Positions 17,546 through 26,060 of a stretch of 63,566 bases of DNA are shown one piece after another (within the stretch, counting starts at the first letter, position 1; each line of letters begins with the position of its first letter). Below the pieces are notes generated by a model. The model was not told the DNA's origin. It ran no database searches and saw only the letters and a list, made by a program, of their open reading frames with translations. A program made the position numbers and the translations under genes. Source of the stretch: Terriglobia bacterium (lineage in GTDB: Bacteria > Acidobacteriota > Terriglobia > Acidiferrales > UBA7541); NCBI GenBank assembly GCA_020072805.1, contig JAIQGC010000013.1, positions 1-63,566 of the forward strand, written 5' to 3'.

Positions 17546-18487
17546 TCAGGCGCGCGGAGCGGACTCCGTTTTGCGCGGATAGATGCGGTGGATGGCGTAG
17601 GCCAGCAGCCCCATGGTCAGGAAGCTGAAGAGGCTGCCTTCGGGCCCCACGCTTCCGCCGGTGAGCCAGGCCGGGCCATGCAGCCAGGCCGAGGAAAGAT
17701 GGCCGGGAAAGACGACCCCGCTGTCGGGAACCGAAAAGACGAACGTCTGGCCGAAATTGAAGCTGGCGTGCAATCCCACGGCAAACCATAAACTGCCGGT
17801 GCGCGCAAGAGTCAGACAGAGGACCAATCCAACAACCACCACGCTGGCCGCGCCCACCCAGCTTTCGCCTTTGTTGGAGAGATGCGCGGCGCCAAACAGC
17901 GCGGAAAGCACCAGGGCGGCGGGCCAGAAGCCGAACCTTTTTCCCAGCGTGCTCTGCACATAACCGCGAAACAGAAACTCCTCGAACATCCCCACCAGGC
18001 ACATGAAAACCGCCCAGAAGCAGGCCCAGCGGGCGATTTCCCCTCCGCGCAGCACCACCACGCCGAAGGAGTAGCCGCCCCCGGCAGCAATCAGACCGAC
18101 CAGCGCGAAAACTTCTGCTAGCCCGGCCAGAACGCCCTGCCAGAACAGTTTTCCGAAGGCCAGCCGAGCGGGAAGTCCGTAAGCATCCATCTTCTGTCTT
18201 TCGAGGAAGGACATCAGCAGCGCCGCCAGCAGCGCGGCAAGAGCCAGCACGGCTTCACCCAGGAAAAGAGAACGCGGCGCGGGAGGGCCCGATGGGTGAG
18301 GGGAAAAAATTCGCAAGACCTGGATGGCGCCAATACTGACGGCCACGACAAGCAAGACATAGAAAATGCTTCGCAGGACGACCGCCCACCACGAGTAACC
18401 GCGCAGAAGTTTGCCGCCCCAACCCGGGGTCCGCACCGGCAAGGAGAGCGGCGAGGAAGCAGAGGGCGGCGGCGAGGAATCGGTCAT
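17546..18487 (-). CDS. CPBP family intramembrane glutamic endopeptidase
   Basis: A 313-aa multipass membrane protein of the CAAX protease/bacteriocin-processing family. The family motifs are all present: EExxxR at Glu169-Glu170-Arg174 (MFEEFLFRGY), FxxxH ending at His202 (FGAAHL) and HxxxN at His240/Asn244 (HASFN). About eight membrane segments are visible. ATG 18487 has GGAGG 8 nt upstream. Family roles include prenyl-protein processing and peptide maturation; the substrate is not evident here. It converges on the deacetylase gene with a 10-bp gap. Confidence 0.9.
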   Translation of the reverse strand: MTDSSPPPSASSPLSLPVRTPGWGGKLLRGYSWWAVVLRSIFYVLLVVAVSIGAIQVLRIFSPHPSGPPAPRSLFLGEAVLALAALLAALLMSFLERQKMDAYGLPARLAFGKLFWQGVLAGLAEVFALVGLIAAGGGYSFGVVVLRGGEIARWACFWAVFMCLVGMFEEFLFRGYVQSTLGKRFGFWPAALVLSALFGAAHLSNKGESWVGAASVVVVGLVLCLTLARTGSLWFAVGLHASFNFGQTFVFSVPDSGVVFPGHLSSAWLHGPAWLTGGSVGPEGSLFSFLTMGLLAYAIHRIYPRKTESAPRA

Positions 18488-18635
18488 GGGGACGGCCTCC
18501 GGGAAAAAATAAGCAAAGCGAGGAATTCTACTTCAGGAAATGGCGCGGGGGGAGAAAACAATAAGAAAAAAAAGCGGCGGGGTTAGAGCGGGCGAGAGTG
18601 AAAAAAGGAGAGGGAAAGAGAAAGGGCTTGTCCCA

Positions 18636-18676
18636 TAACCAGTTATTTGATATTTAGTGGTTAGGAGGAATCCTCC
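18636..18676 (+). promoter_or_regulatory. Inverted repeat and self-complementary ribosome-binding site
   Basis: TAACCA (18636-18641) and TGGTTA (18658-18663) form a spaced dyad. Directly after it, GGAGGA (18664-18669), which is the Shine-Dalgarno sequence, is mirrored by TCCTCC (18671-18676) immediately before ATG 18677. A 4-bp hairpin with a 5-nt loop could hide the ribosome-binding site. Confidence 0.4.
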
Positions 18677-19294
18677 ATGCCTACGAATACTCCTCGCTTC
18701 GCTCTTCTGGGCGACCGCGTCGCCGTGGACTTTGCCAATACCGCGCAGGCCATCGCAGGAACGCCGGGAGCGCTCGAGGACTGGGCCGGGCTGGTGGCGT
18801 TTCTCGAGCAGGCCCAGGTAATTTCCGGGGAACGAGCCAGCGCGCTGCTAGCATTGAAACGCACGGATCCACAAACGGTGGAATCGCTGCTGCGCAAAGC
18901 GCTGGCGCTGCGGGCCGGTCTGGTGCAAGCGCTGGGCGCGCTGGCGCGTCGAGAGCCGGTGGAACACGCCAGCATCCTGGCGATCAATGACTTGCTGCGG
19001 ATAACGGAGGGGCATGACGAGTTGGTGCCAGAGGGGCCCGGCTGGAAGCTGCAATTTGTGGCGCGGGAGAGGCATCCGGAATGGCTGCTGACGGCGATCG
19101 CCCGCTCGGCGGCGGAAATCATTTCCGAGGGGGCGGCGGCGCTGCGGAGGTGCGCGAATCCGGAGTGCCCGCTGCTGTTCTATGACGATTCGCGGAACGG
19201 GCGGAGGCGGTGGTGCGCGATGGCCAGTTGCGGCAACCGAAGCAAGGTAGCGGCGTTTGCGAAGAGGAAGGTCAAGCGCGGCGGAGGCCGCTAA
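18677..19294 (+). CDS. ABATE-domain / CGNR zinc-finger transcription factor-like protein
   Basis: A 205-aa protein with an N-terminal ABATE domain (about 8-140; LGDRVAVDFANTAQA is typical) and a C-terminal CGNR zinc finger (about 160-200; CANPECPLLFYD, RRRWCAMASCGNRSKV) with four Cys ligands. ABATE/CGNR proteins are stress-linked putative transcription regulators in actinobacteria, proteobacteria and acidobacteria. The start has an AGGAGG box that is part of a palindrome, hinting at translational control or autoregulation. The ligand is unknown. It is convergent with the M48 protease gene. Confidence 0.88.
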   Translation: MPTNTPRFALLGDRVAVDFANTAQAIAGTPGALEDWAGLVAFLEQAQVISGERASALLALKRTDPQTVESLLRKALALRAGLVQALGALARREPVEHASILAINDLLRITEGHDELVPEGPGWKLQFVARERHPEWLLTAIARSAAEIISEGAAALRRCANPECPLLFYDDSRNGRRRWCAMASCGNRSKVAAFAKRKVKRGGGR

Positions 19295-19332
19295 CCGCTA
19301 TTTCCTCGTTTGGCAGGAAGAGCCCAACAGCT

Positions 19333-20676
19333 TCACTTCACATATTGGGGAGATTGTCCCTTGGCCCAGGGGTCGTAGGTGTGCGCAAAGACGAGGCGGT
19401 CGGCCACCGGCGGATGGCTATAGAGCCAGAAGGTGATGAAATCGGGAGGATTGGGATCGGAGAGGTCCACTTCGCCGAGTACCTGGAAGGCGTGGGCAGC
19501 CACTTCGGCGGAGTCCGGCACCATACCGTGGGTGACTTCGAGGCCGTAGATATCCGCATGGGCCTCCTGCATGCGGCTGAAACCGTTGAAGACGGGAGAG
19601 GCGAAGAAGAGAATGACCGAGAGAACGCCGAGCATGACCGGGAGGGCGGCCCAGTCATCCTCGCCGCGAATCTTCCACAAGATGCCCCAGCGGTCCAGGG
19701 CCCAGTGCAAACCGCGGAAGGCCAGATAGAAGGCCCCCAGAAGCATGGCGGCGGCGAAGAGAAAACCGTTGCGGACATGGTTGAGAACGTAATGGCCCAT
19801 TTCGTGGCCAAAGATGAAGAGAGTCTCGTTTGGGGTGGCTTTCTGAATGGTGGTATCCCAGACGACGACGCGTTTGGAAGCGCCGAAGCCGGTGACATAG
19901 GCGTTGATGGCGTTGCTCTTCAAACTGGCCTGCATCAGGAACATTTTTTCGCGGGGAATGTCCATGCCGGCGCGATGAACCACTTTTTCAATGGCCGTCA
20001 CCAATTCGGGGTGCCGGGCGTCGAGCGGCTCGAATTTATTGAAGAGCGGGTCAATCACCCACGGACTGATGAAGAAGGCGGCCAGGGCGATGGGCAGGGC
20101 GGCCATCCAGAAATAGAGCCAGCAGCGGCGCGGGCTGCGGCGGATCACGGCGAAGAGAATAAGAACCAGCAGGAAACCGAAGAGAATTCCGAGCATCTCG
20201 CCCTTGCTCCAGTCCCAGAGCCAGGAGCCCCAGGTTTGCACGGAAAGCTCATAGCGCAGGGCCAGAGAGTGGCGGTAAACGGAGAGGGGCAGATCCAGGA
20301 CGTCCAGGGTGAGAAAGAGAAGGGGGACGAAGAGGGCCGCTTGCAGAAGCCGCCGGTCGGAGAAGCGCTCGGTGAGGTTGCGGAAATGCACGGCCAATCC
20401 GAAACGCAGGACAAGCAGGAGCATGAAGAGGCCATAGAAAAAGGAGACAAAGTAGAGGGTGTATTGGGAGCGGGAGTAGGCCACGGCTTTCTCGTAGCGG
20501 TCATGGGAGAGCGTGTATTGCCCGGTCTTGGGAGTAGTTTCGAGTTGCGCCGGAGCCGGGGCGGGCTGCTGCTGGCCCGGCGACGGGGACGACGACGCGG
20601 CCGTGGCGGAGAGAACGGGGGCGCCCGCCAGGAACATCGTCAGGAAAGCAGCGAGAATCCAGTATCTTCCGTTCAT
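19333..20676 (-). CDS. M48 family membrane metalloprotease (Ste24/CAAX-type)
   Basis: A 447-aa zinc protease. It has a signal peptide or first membrane segment (about 5-25), a Pro/Gln-rich linker (30-50), several membrane helices (70-95, 110-130, 160-180, 185-205) and the peptidase M48 domain with HEMGH (His291, Glu292, His295) and the third ligand Glu371 in MQEAHADIYGLE. The domain order matches Ste24p-type proteases. ATG 20676 is chosen because GGAGG lies 6 nt upstream; the open frame further upstream runs antisense through the divergent coiled-coil gene. A role in membrane protein turnover is likely. Confidence 0.9.
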   Translation of the reverse strand: MNGRYWILAAFLTMFLAGAPVLSATAASSSPSPGQQQPAPAPAQLETTPKTGQYTLSHDRYEKAVAYSRSQYTLYFVSFFYGLFMLLLVLRFGLAVHFRNLTERFSDRRLLQAALFVPLLFLTLDVLDLPLSVYRHSLALRYELSVQTWGSWLWDWSKGEMLGILFGFLLVLILFAVIRRSPRRCWLYFWMAALPIALAAFFISPWVIDPLFNKFEPLDARHPELVTAIEKVVHRAGMDIPREKMFLMQASLKSNAINAYVTGFGASKRVVVWDTTIQKATPNETLFIFGHEMGHYVLNHVRNGFLFAAAMLLGAFYLAFRGLHWALDRWGILWKIRGEDDWAALPVMLGVLSVILFFASPVFNGFSRMQEAHADIYGLEVTHGMVPDSAEVAAHAFQVLGEVDLSDPNPPDFITFWLYSHPPVADRLVFAHTYDPWAKGQSPQYVK

Positions 20677-20863
20677 GAGCCCTCCGGAGCGGCACGAGCG
20701 GGAGTATGCACCGGGTGGGCGGGCGGTGCAAGGGACCCCGTTGGAGTAGAGGATCGCGGAGAGGAAAGCGGGGGTGCATTCCTTGCTACACGGGGCGGCA
20801 AGGCAATTGCCACGGTGCGCGGGGCGGCGTATTCTTTTCTGGAGCCCAGCGAGAGAGGCCCGC

Positions 20864-21499
20864 ATGAACAAGACAACCTGGAATTTTTTTTCCGAAGACA
20901 CCGTAAGAGGCGCGAGCAAGGCCCTGGCCGCGCTGGCCGCCGCTTTCCTGCTGTTGTTCGCGGGGGAGATGGCGGTGCAGGCCGCGCAGCAGGATTCCAC
21001 GCAGTCGGTGGCGGAGGCGGCGCGCAAGGCGCGCGCGCGGAAAAAGTCCGCCAAACCGGTGAAAACAATCGACGACGATACCATTCGCAAGAGCAATACA
21101 GCGGCGCCGGTGGATGAATCGGAGAGCACCTCAAAGGAACTGACTCCGGACAGGGGCAAGCCGGAGTCCGAGAAAGCCGCGGATGCGGAAGCCGCGGCGC
21201 AAAAGACCGCGGATCTGAAGGACAAGATCGAGAAGGAAGAAGCCGAACTGAAGAGCGCCAAGGAACAACTAGTCAACGCGCAGAAGGATACCGACCTGGC
21301 GCAGCGCGACTTCAACCTGCAAAAGGAACAGTTTTATGCAAAGGCCGATGCCAGCCGGGACACGGCCGGCAAGGCGCAACTGGACGGGCTGGAGGCGCAA
21401 ATCAGCGCGCGGCAGCAGAACGTCGAGCGCATCAAGGCCAAAATCGTCGTGCTAGAGGATCTTCTTCGGCAGCACAAGGCCGCGGCCGGCGTGAAATAA
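20864..21499 (+). CDS. Secreted Ala/Lys/Glu-rich coiled-coil protein
   Basis: A 211-aa protein with an N-terminal signal peptide (about 15-42; ALAALAAAFLLLFAGEMAVQ ends near it) and a long predicted coiled coil (about 95-205) built from heptads such as DLKDKIEKEEAELKSAKEQL and VERIKAKIVVLEDLLRQ. The middle (55-95) is disordered and Lys/Asp/Glu rich. It has no enzymatic motif. ATG 20864 has GAGAGAGG upstream. It is divergent from the M48 protease and convergent with the SPFH gene; a periplasmic structural role is possible but unproven. Confidence 0.8.
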   Translation: MNKTTWNFFSEDTVRGASKALAALAAAFLLLFAGEMAVQAAQQDSTQSVAEAARKARARKKSAKPVKTIDDDTIRKSNTAAPVDESESTSKELTPDRGKPESEKAADAEAAAQKTADLKDKIEKEEAELKSAKEQLVNAQKDTDLAQRDFNLQKEQFYAKADASRDTAGKAQLDGLEAQISARQQNVERIKAKIVVLEDLLRQHKAAAGVK

Positions 21500-21520
21500 G
21501 GCGCCCCGCGGAGAGCCGTC

Positions 21521-22372
21521 TTAACGGGGTTCGAGGACCAGGGGCAGTCCGTTTTTGGGATTGCCGATGATGACCACCTTGGTGTTCGGACTCAAGGCCA
21601 GTTTTTCAGTGGCCTCAATTCCCTTCCATTCCAGCAGTTGCGAACTGATCCCCTGCGCCACGATGCGCTGAAAATCGGCAATACCCTGGGCTTCAATGCG
21701 CTTGCGTTCGGCCTCCTGCTTTTCCTTCTGCAGGATGAAGCTCATGCGCAGGGCGTCCTGTTCGGCCTGCTGCTTGGCTTCGATGGAGGACTTGAGCATG
21801 GCGGGAAGCTGCACATCGCGCAGGAGAACGTTTTCGACGATGAGGCCGCGCAGAGCCAGCTGAGTGGTCAGTTCCTCCATGATCTGTTTCTGCACCAGTT
21901 CGCGGGCGTTGGTATAGAGGGCGTTGGCGGAATGAGCCGAGGTGGCGGTGCGCACCGCGGCGCGCAGGGTCGGCTCGACAATATTCGCCACGTAATTCAC
22001 GCCCACCGTCTGGAACACTTCCGCGGCCTTGGAGCTGTCCAGGCGAAAGAGCAGAGACGTGTCCAGGGAGAGGATGAGGCCCTCATTGGAAGGGACGCTG
22101 GCGCTCTCCTTGAGGGACTGCGTCTGGACCGAAAGTTTTTCCACCGACTTCAGGGGATTGACCAAGTGGATGCCTTCCGGGAGCACCTCTCCGGTCACGC
22201 GGCCGAACAGGGTGAGCACGCCGACGTGGCCGGTGGGGATGGAAGTGACCGAGGCCATCAGGAAGAAAAAGGCGGCAATGGCTCCGATGATGAGGAGGAT
22301 CCTGGAACGCAATTTATCAAAACCGGGGAACTCGGAGCTGAAGTCATACCGCGGACCAGTGGGATTGGGCAT
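21521..22372 (-). CDS. Prohibitin-like SPFH/Band 7 protein
   Basis: A 283-aa protein, second SPFH member in the window. It has a cytosolic N terminus, one membrane segment (about 25-45; LLIIGAIAAFFFLMASV), the Band 7 domain (about 47-210; VLTLFGRVTGEVLPEGIHLV, LRAAVRTATSAHSANALYTN) and a prohibitin-like helical tail (AEQDALRMSFILQKEKQEAE). Start ATG 22372 has AAGGAG 9 nt upstream and is preferred over an upstream ATG at 22426. Prohibitin-like proteins form large rings that regulate FtsH-class proteases. It has no NfeD partner next to it, unlike the SPFH gene at 10734. Confidence 0.88.
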   Translation of the reverse strand: MPNPTGPRYDFSSEFPGFDKLRSRILLIIGAIAAFFFLMASVTSIPTGHVGVLTLFGRVTGEVLPEGIHLVNPLKSVEKLSVQTQSLKESASVPSNEGLILSLDTSLLFRLDSSKAAEVFQTVGVNYVANIVEPTLRAAVRTATSAHSANALYTNARELVQKQIMEELTTQLALRGLIVENVLLRDVQLPAMLKSSIEAKQQAEQDALRMSFILQKEKQEAERKRIEAQGIADFQRIVAQGISSQLLEWKGIEATEKLALSPNTKVVIIGNPKNGLPLVLEPR

Positions 22373-22614
22373 TGTTGCTCTCCTTGGCGCGGACTTGCTT
22401 CTTCCGCGGCGCTTTCGCGTGTACACCTTACCTTACCCCAAGTGGCGGGGACTCCGGAGAGTTTCGGAAAATGCAGGGGGAGAAAGCGCTGCAAAGGCAC
22501 CACAATATCTGGTGTGGTTCCTGCTTGACACCACAGGAGCCGTGCGGCACAATCCACCCGTCGCGCCGGAAGTGATCCGAGCCAAGCGCAAGGCCGGCGC
22601 GCAGGGAGAGTTCC

Positions 22615-22833
22615 TTGCAATATCTGCCCGGCTGGACCGTGCAATGCATCAATCCACAGTGCCAGGCGCGCGGGCAATGGTTACGCGCGGTGCTGGCCGG
22701 ACCCTTCGGGAGCGACCGCTGCTGCAATTGCGGGGAGCAGCTGCGCAATGTGCCGCCGCCGCTAGGGCCGCAACTGCGCATGAGGCCGCGCGCGCTCACC
22801 AGCCGGCAGCCGCTGCGCCCGCGGCCGCGCTAA
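22615..22833 (+). CDS. Small zinc-ribbon-like protein with TTG start
   Basis: A 72-aa basic protein with two Cys pairs, CINPQC and CCNC, about 22 residues apart (TVQCINPQCQARGQW and DRCCNCGEQL), suggesting one Zn-ribbon. The C terminus is Arg/Pro rich (RMRPRALTSRQPLRPRPR). The start is TTG 22615 with GGGAGAG 5 nt upstream. The coding potential rests on the Cys pattern and the ribosome-binding site; no family is assigned with certainty. It lies alone between the divergent SPFH gene and a minus-strand terminator. Confidence 0.6.
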   Translation: MQYLPGWTVQCINPQCQARGQWLRAVLAGPFGSDRCCNCGEQLRNVPPPLGPQLRMRPRALTSRQPLRPRPR

Positions 22834-22859
22834 ACCGTTTTTGAGGATATTCCTTACAG

Positions 22860-22889
22860 TCAAAAATAAGCCGGAGCGGGCGCTCCGGC
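22860..22889 (-). terminator. Intrinsic terminator of the nrdJ operon
   Basis: A 10-bp GC stem (AGCCGGAGCG 22868-22877 with CGCTCCGGCT 22880-22889) is followed on the minus strand by TTATTTTT. It lies about 30 bp downstream of the small gene following nrdJ. Confidence 0.75.
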
Positions 22890-22917
22890 TGGTCCTGCAG
22901 GGCAAAAAAAAGAAACG

Positions 22918-23256
22918 TCAGGCTCCGATCAGGCCCTTTTCGCGAAGTTCTTCATCGCTCATCCAGACATCGGGAAAATTGGCCGAACCCAGGCGCAGAA
23001 TATCCTCGAGAGCGCCGCGCACTTCCGCGCGGTGAAAATCCAGGCCAATGCGATCGAGCGTTTCGATGAGGGCTTGCGCCCCTTCCACCAAGACCGGGGT
23101 GGGCCCCAAGCCGCCGGAATCCAAACGGTGAAAAATGACGGTATAGACGGCGCTGGTGGAGACGCCGTGGCGCTGAACATGGAGGAAGCCACGCACTTTT
23201 GGAGAGAGCGTGGCGGCCGTGCGGCTGGCGGCGGTTCGAGCGGCGGTGCCCTTCAT
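22918..23256 (-). CDS. Uncharacterised 112-aa protein downstream of nrdJ
   Basis: It follows nrdJ by 11 bp on the same strand and precedes the operon terminator, so it is very likely co-transcribed with the ribonucleotide reductase. The first ~20 residues are Ala/Thr/Arg rich (GTAARTAASRTAATL). The remainder is a compact alpha/beta-looking domain (VRGFLHVQRHGVSTSAVY, TPVLVEGAQALIETLDRIG, VRGALEDILRLG) ending with an acidic helix (WMSDEELREKGLIGA). I recognise no known family. A role linked to nucleotide reduction or to B12-enzyme maintenance is suggested by position only. Confidence 0.75.
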   Translation of the reverse strand: MKGTAARTAASRTAATLSPKVRGFLHVQRHGVSTSAVYTVIFHRLDSGGLGPTPVLVEGAQALIETLDRIGLDFHRAEVRGALEDILRLGSANFPDVWMSDEELREKGLIGA

Positions 23257-23267
23257 CTACAAACCTC

Positions 23268-26060
23268 CTAGCTGCAGCCGGACGTGCTGCCGCAGTTTTC
23301 GCACTTATAGCAAGCCCCGTTGGGAACCATGAGCATGCCGCATTCGGAGCAGGTGGGAGCGCCTTCATGGGCATTGCGCGGGGCGCTGGCCTGCGTGAAG
23401 GATATTGCAGGAACCGCGGGCATGGCCGGCAGAGGCCGGGCCGCCGGGGGGGCCATCGCGGAGTTTTCCGCCGGGGCAGCGCCGTTGAGCTTGAGATAGT
23501 CGGAAGAGAGGAAGCGGCCGCCGAGCCAGCGCGCGAGATAGTCCAGCACGGAGCTGACAAAGCGGATATTGGGATTAGCGGTGATGCCGGAGGGCTCGAA
23601 GCGAGTGTTGACGAGCTTATCCACGAGCACCTTGAGCGGAACGCCGTGCTGCAGGCCGATGGAGAGAGTGAGGGCCAGGCCGTCCATGACGCCCGAGAGT
23701 GTGGAGCCTTCCTTGGCCATCTTGATGAAGACTTCGCCGGGGCGCCCGTCTTCGTACATGCCCACGGTGATGTAGCCTTCGTGGCCGCCCACGGAAAACT
23801 TGTGGGTGATGGAGGCGCGTTCGGCGGGCAGCTTTTCCCGCTGGGCGCGGGCGAAGAGTTCGCGCTGCTCCGGTTCGGGAGCGGCGGCCTTCTTTTCTTC
23901 GGCTTTCTTGCCGGCGGCGGAGAGTGGCTGGGCGCCCTTGCTGCTGTCGCGATAAATGGCCACGGCCTTCAGGCCCATCTTCCAGGACTGCATATAGGCC
24001 TGGGAGATGTCGTCCACGGTGGATTCTGCGGGCATATTGATGGTCTTGCTGATGGCGCCGGAGAGGAAAGGCTGCGTGGCGGCCATCATGCGCACGTGGC
24101 CGGACCAGGCGATGGAGCGGCCGCCGCCCGGAGGAGTGAGCGAGCAATCAAAAACCGGGAGGTGTTCTTCCTTGAGGTAGGGAGCGCCCTCGATCGTGCC
24201 GGCATGGTCGATGTGGGTGACGATTTCGCTCATCTGTTCGGCGGTATAGCCGAGGTTCATGAGGGCCTGCGGGACGGTGTTGTTGATGATCTTGATGACG
24301 CCGCCGCCGACGAGCTTCTTGTGCTTGACCAGGGCCAGGTCAGGTTCGATGCCGGTGGTGTCGCAATCCATCATGAAGCCGATGGTGCCGGTGGGAGCCA
24401 GGACGGTGACCTGGGAGTTCTTGAAACCGGACTTTTCGCCCTGGACCAGGGCGGTGTCCCAGGAGTTCTGGGCGGCGAGCATGAGCTGCGGCTGAACGTT
24501 TTCCGGGCGGATGCCGCGCATGGCGTCGCGGTGCATGCGGATGACGTTGAGCATGGGCTCGCGGTTTTCGGCGTAACCCTCGAAGGGGCCCAAGCGTTCG
24601 GCCACGCGGGCGGATTGTGCGTAGGCTTCACCGCACATGAGAGCGGTGACCGCGGCGGCCATATCGCGGCCCTTATCGGAATCGTAGGGAAGCGCCAGGG
24701 ACATCAGCAGGGCGCCGAGATTGGCATAGCCGAGACCGAGAGGACGGAAGCGGTGCGAATTCTCGCTGATTTTGGGAGTGGGATAGCTGGCGTTATCCAC
24801 CATGATTTCCTGGGCGGTGATGGTGATGTCCACGGCCTGCTGGAACGCGTCGGTATCGAACTGGCCGTTGGGCCCGAGATACTTCATCAGGTTCAGGGAA
24901 GCCAGGTTGCAGGCGGTGTCGTCGAGGAACATGTATTCGGAGCAGGGGTTGGAAGCGTTGATGCGCGCGGTGTTGCTGCAGGTGTGCCAGCGGTTGACGG
25001 TGGTGTCGTACTGCATGCCGGGGTCGCCGCACTGCCAGGTGGATTCGCTGATTTTGTGCATGAGGTCGCGGGCGCGCAGCTTTTGCACGGGCTGTCCGTC
25101 GGCCACGTTCTTGGTCCACCAGTCGCGGTCTTCCTCAACGGCCTGCATGAAGTCGTCGGTGACGCGGACGGAGTGGTTGGCGTTTTGGAAGAAAACGGAG
25201 CTGTAGGCATCGCCGTCGATGGCCGAACTGTAGCCTTGCTCCATGAGCACATGGGCCTTGCGCTCCTCGGACATCTTGCACTCGATGAATTCGACGATGT
25301 CGGGATGATCGATATTGAGGATGACCATCTTGGCGGCGCGGCGGGTCTTGCCGCCGCTCTTGATGACCCCGGCGAAGGCGTCAAAGCCCTTCATGAAGCT
25401 GACCGGGCCGGAAGCGATGCCGCCGCCGGAGAGGGTTTCCTTGCTGCCGCGGAGCGTGGAGAAGTTGGTGCCGGTGCCGGAGCCCCACTTGAAGAGCATG
25501 CCTTCGGTCTTGGCCAGGTTCATGATGGAATCCATGCTGTCCTGGACGGAATTGATGAAGCAGGCGGAGCACTGAGGCTTGGACTGAACGCCGACGTTGA
25601 ACCACACGGGGGAATTGAAGGCCATTTTCTGCTCGACCAGGAGGTGGCAGAGTTCGTCGCGGAAGGCGTCGCGGGAGGCGGCATCGGCGAAATAACCGCC
25701 CTCTTCGCCCCAGCGCACGATGGTGTTCACGACGCGGGCGATCAACTGACGCACGGAGGTTTCGCGCTCGCTGGTGCCGGGCTTGCCGTGGAAGTATTTA
25801 CTGGCGACGATATTGGTGGCGGTCTGCGACCAGGACTTGGGAACTTCCACGTTGTCCTGGCGGAAGATGGAGACACCCTTTTCGTTGCCGATGAGGGCGG
25901 TGCGCTGTTCCCACTCCACGGCATCGAAGGGGGCCAGCTTGCCGTCGGTGAAGAAGCGCCGGAAGGTCATTCCGGTCTGCGCTGCCGATTTCTTACCCGA
26001 TTGCGGGTTCATCTCCGTCTCCATTGTCTTGCCATTCAAAGCCTGTTTTGCCGTCGCCAT
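23268..26060 (-). CDS. nrdJ: Adenosylcobalamin-dependent (class II) ribonucleotide reductase
   Basis: A 930-aa enzyme that reduces ribonucleotides to deoxyribonucleotides with B12 as radical source. The N-terminal region contains FNSPVWFNVGVQSKPQCSAC with the first redox Cys. The barrel has NPCSEYMFLDDTACNLASLN with the thiyl-radical Cys and Glu. The C terminus ends CSECGMLMVPNG ... CENCGSTSGC, a Cys-rich zinc-like tail plus the CxxxC-type reducing pair. Length and motifs match the ~900-aa NrdJ form with a C-terminal ribbon. No cobalamin riboswitch was recognised upstream. It is followed closely by the 112-aa gene. Confidence 0.97.
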   Translation of the reverse strand: MATAKQALNGKTMETEMNPQSGKKSAAQTGMTFRRFFTDGKLAPFDAVEWEQRTALIGNEKGVSIFRQDNVEVPKSWSQTATNIVASKYFHGKPGTSERETSVRQLIARVVNTIVRWGEEGGYFADAASRDAFRDELCHLLVEQKMAFNSPVWFNVGVQSKPQCSACFINSVQDSMDSIMNLAKTEGMLFKWGSGTGTNFSTLRGSKETLSGGGIASGPVSFMKGFDAFAGVIKSGGKTRRAAKMVILNIDHPDIVEFIECKMSEERKAHVLMEQGYSSAIDGDAYSSVFFQNANHSVRVTDDFMQAVEEDRDWWTKNVADGQPVQKLRARDLMHKISESTWQCGDPGMQYDTTVNRWHTCSNTARINASNPCSEYMFLDDTACNLASLNLMKYLGPNGQFDTDAFQQAVDITITAQEIMVDNASYPTPKISENSHRFRPLGLGYANLGALLMSLALPYDSDKGRDMAAAVTALMCGEAYAQSARVAERLGPFEGYAENREPMLNVIRMHRDAMRGIRPENVQPQLMLAAQNSWDTALVQGEKSGFKNSQVTVLAPTGTIGFMMDCDTTGIEPDLALVKHKKLVGGGVIKIINNTVPQALMNLGYTAEQMSEIVTHIDHAGTIEGAPYLKEEHLPVFDCSLTPPGGGRSIAWSGHVRMMAATQPFLSGAISKTINMPAESTVDDISQAYMQSWKMGLKAVAIYRDSSKGAQPLSAAGKKAEEKKAAAPEPEQRELFARAQREKLPAERASITHKFSVGGHEGYITVGMYEDGRPGEVFIKMAKEGSTLSGVMDGLALTLSIGLQHGVPLKVLVDKLVNTRFEPSGITANPNIRFVSSVLDYLARWLGGRFLSSDYLKLNGAAPAENSAMAPPAARPLPAMPAVPAISFTQASAPRNAHEGAPTCSECGMLMVPNGACYKCENCGSTSGCS

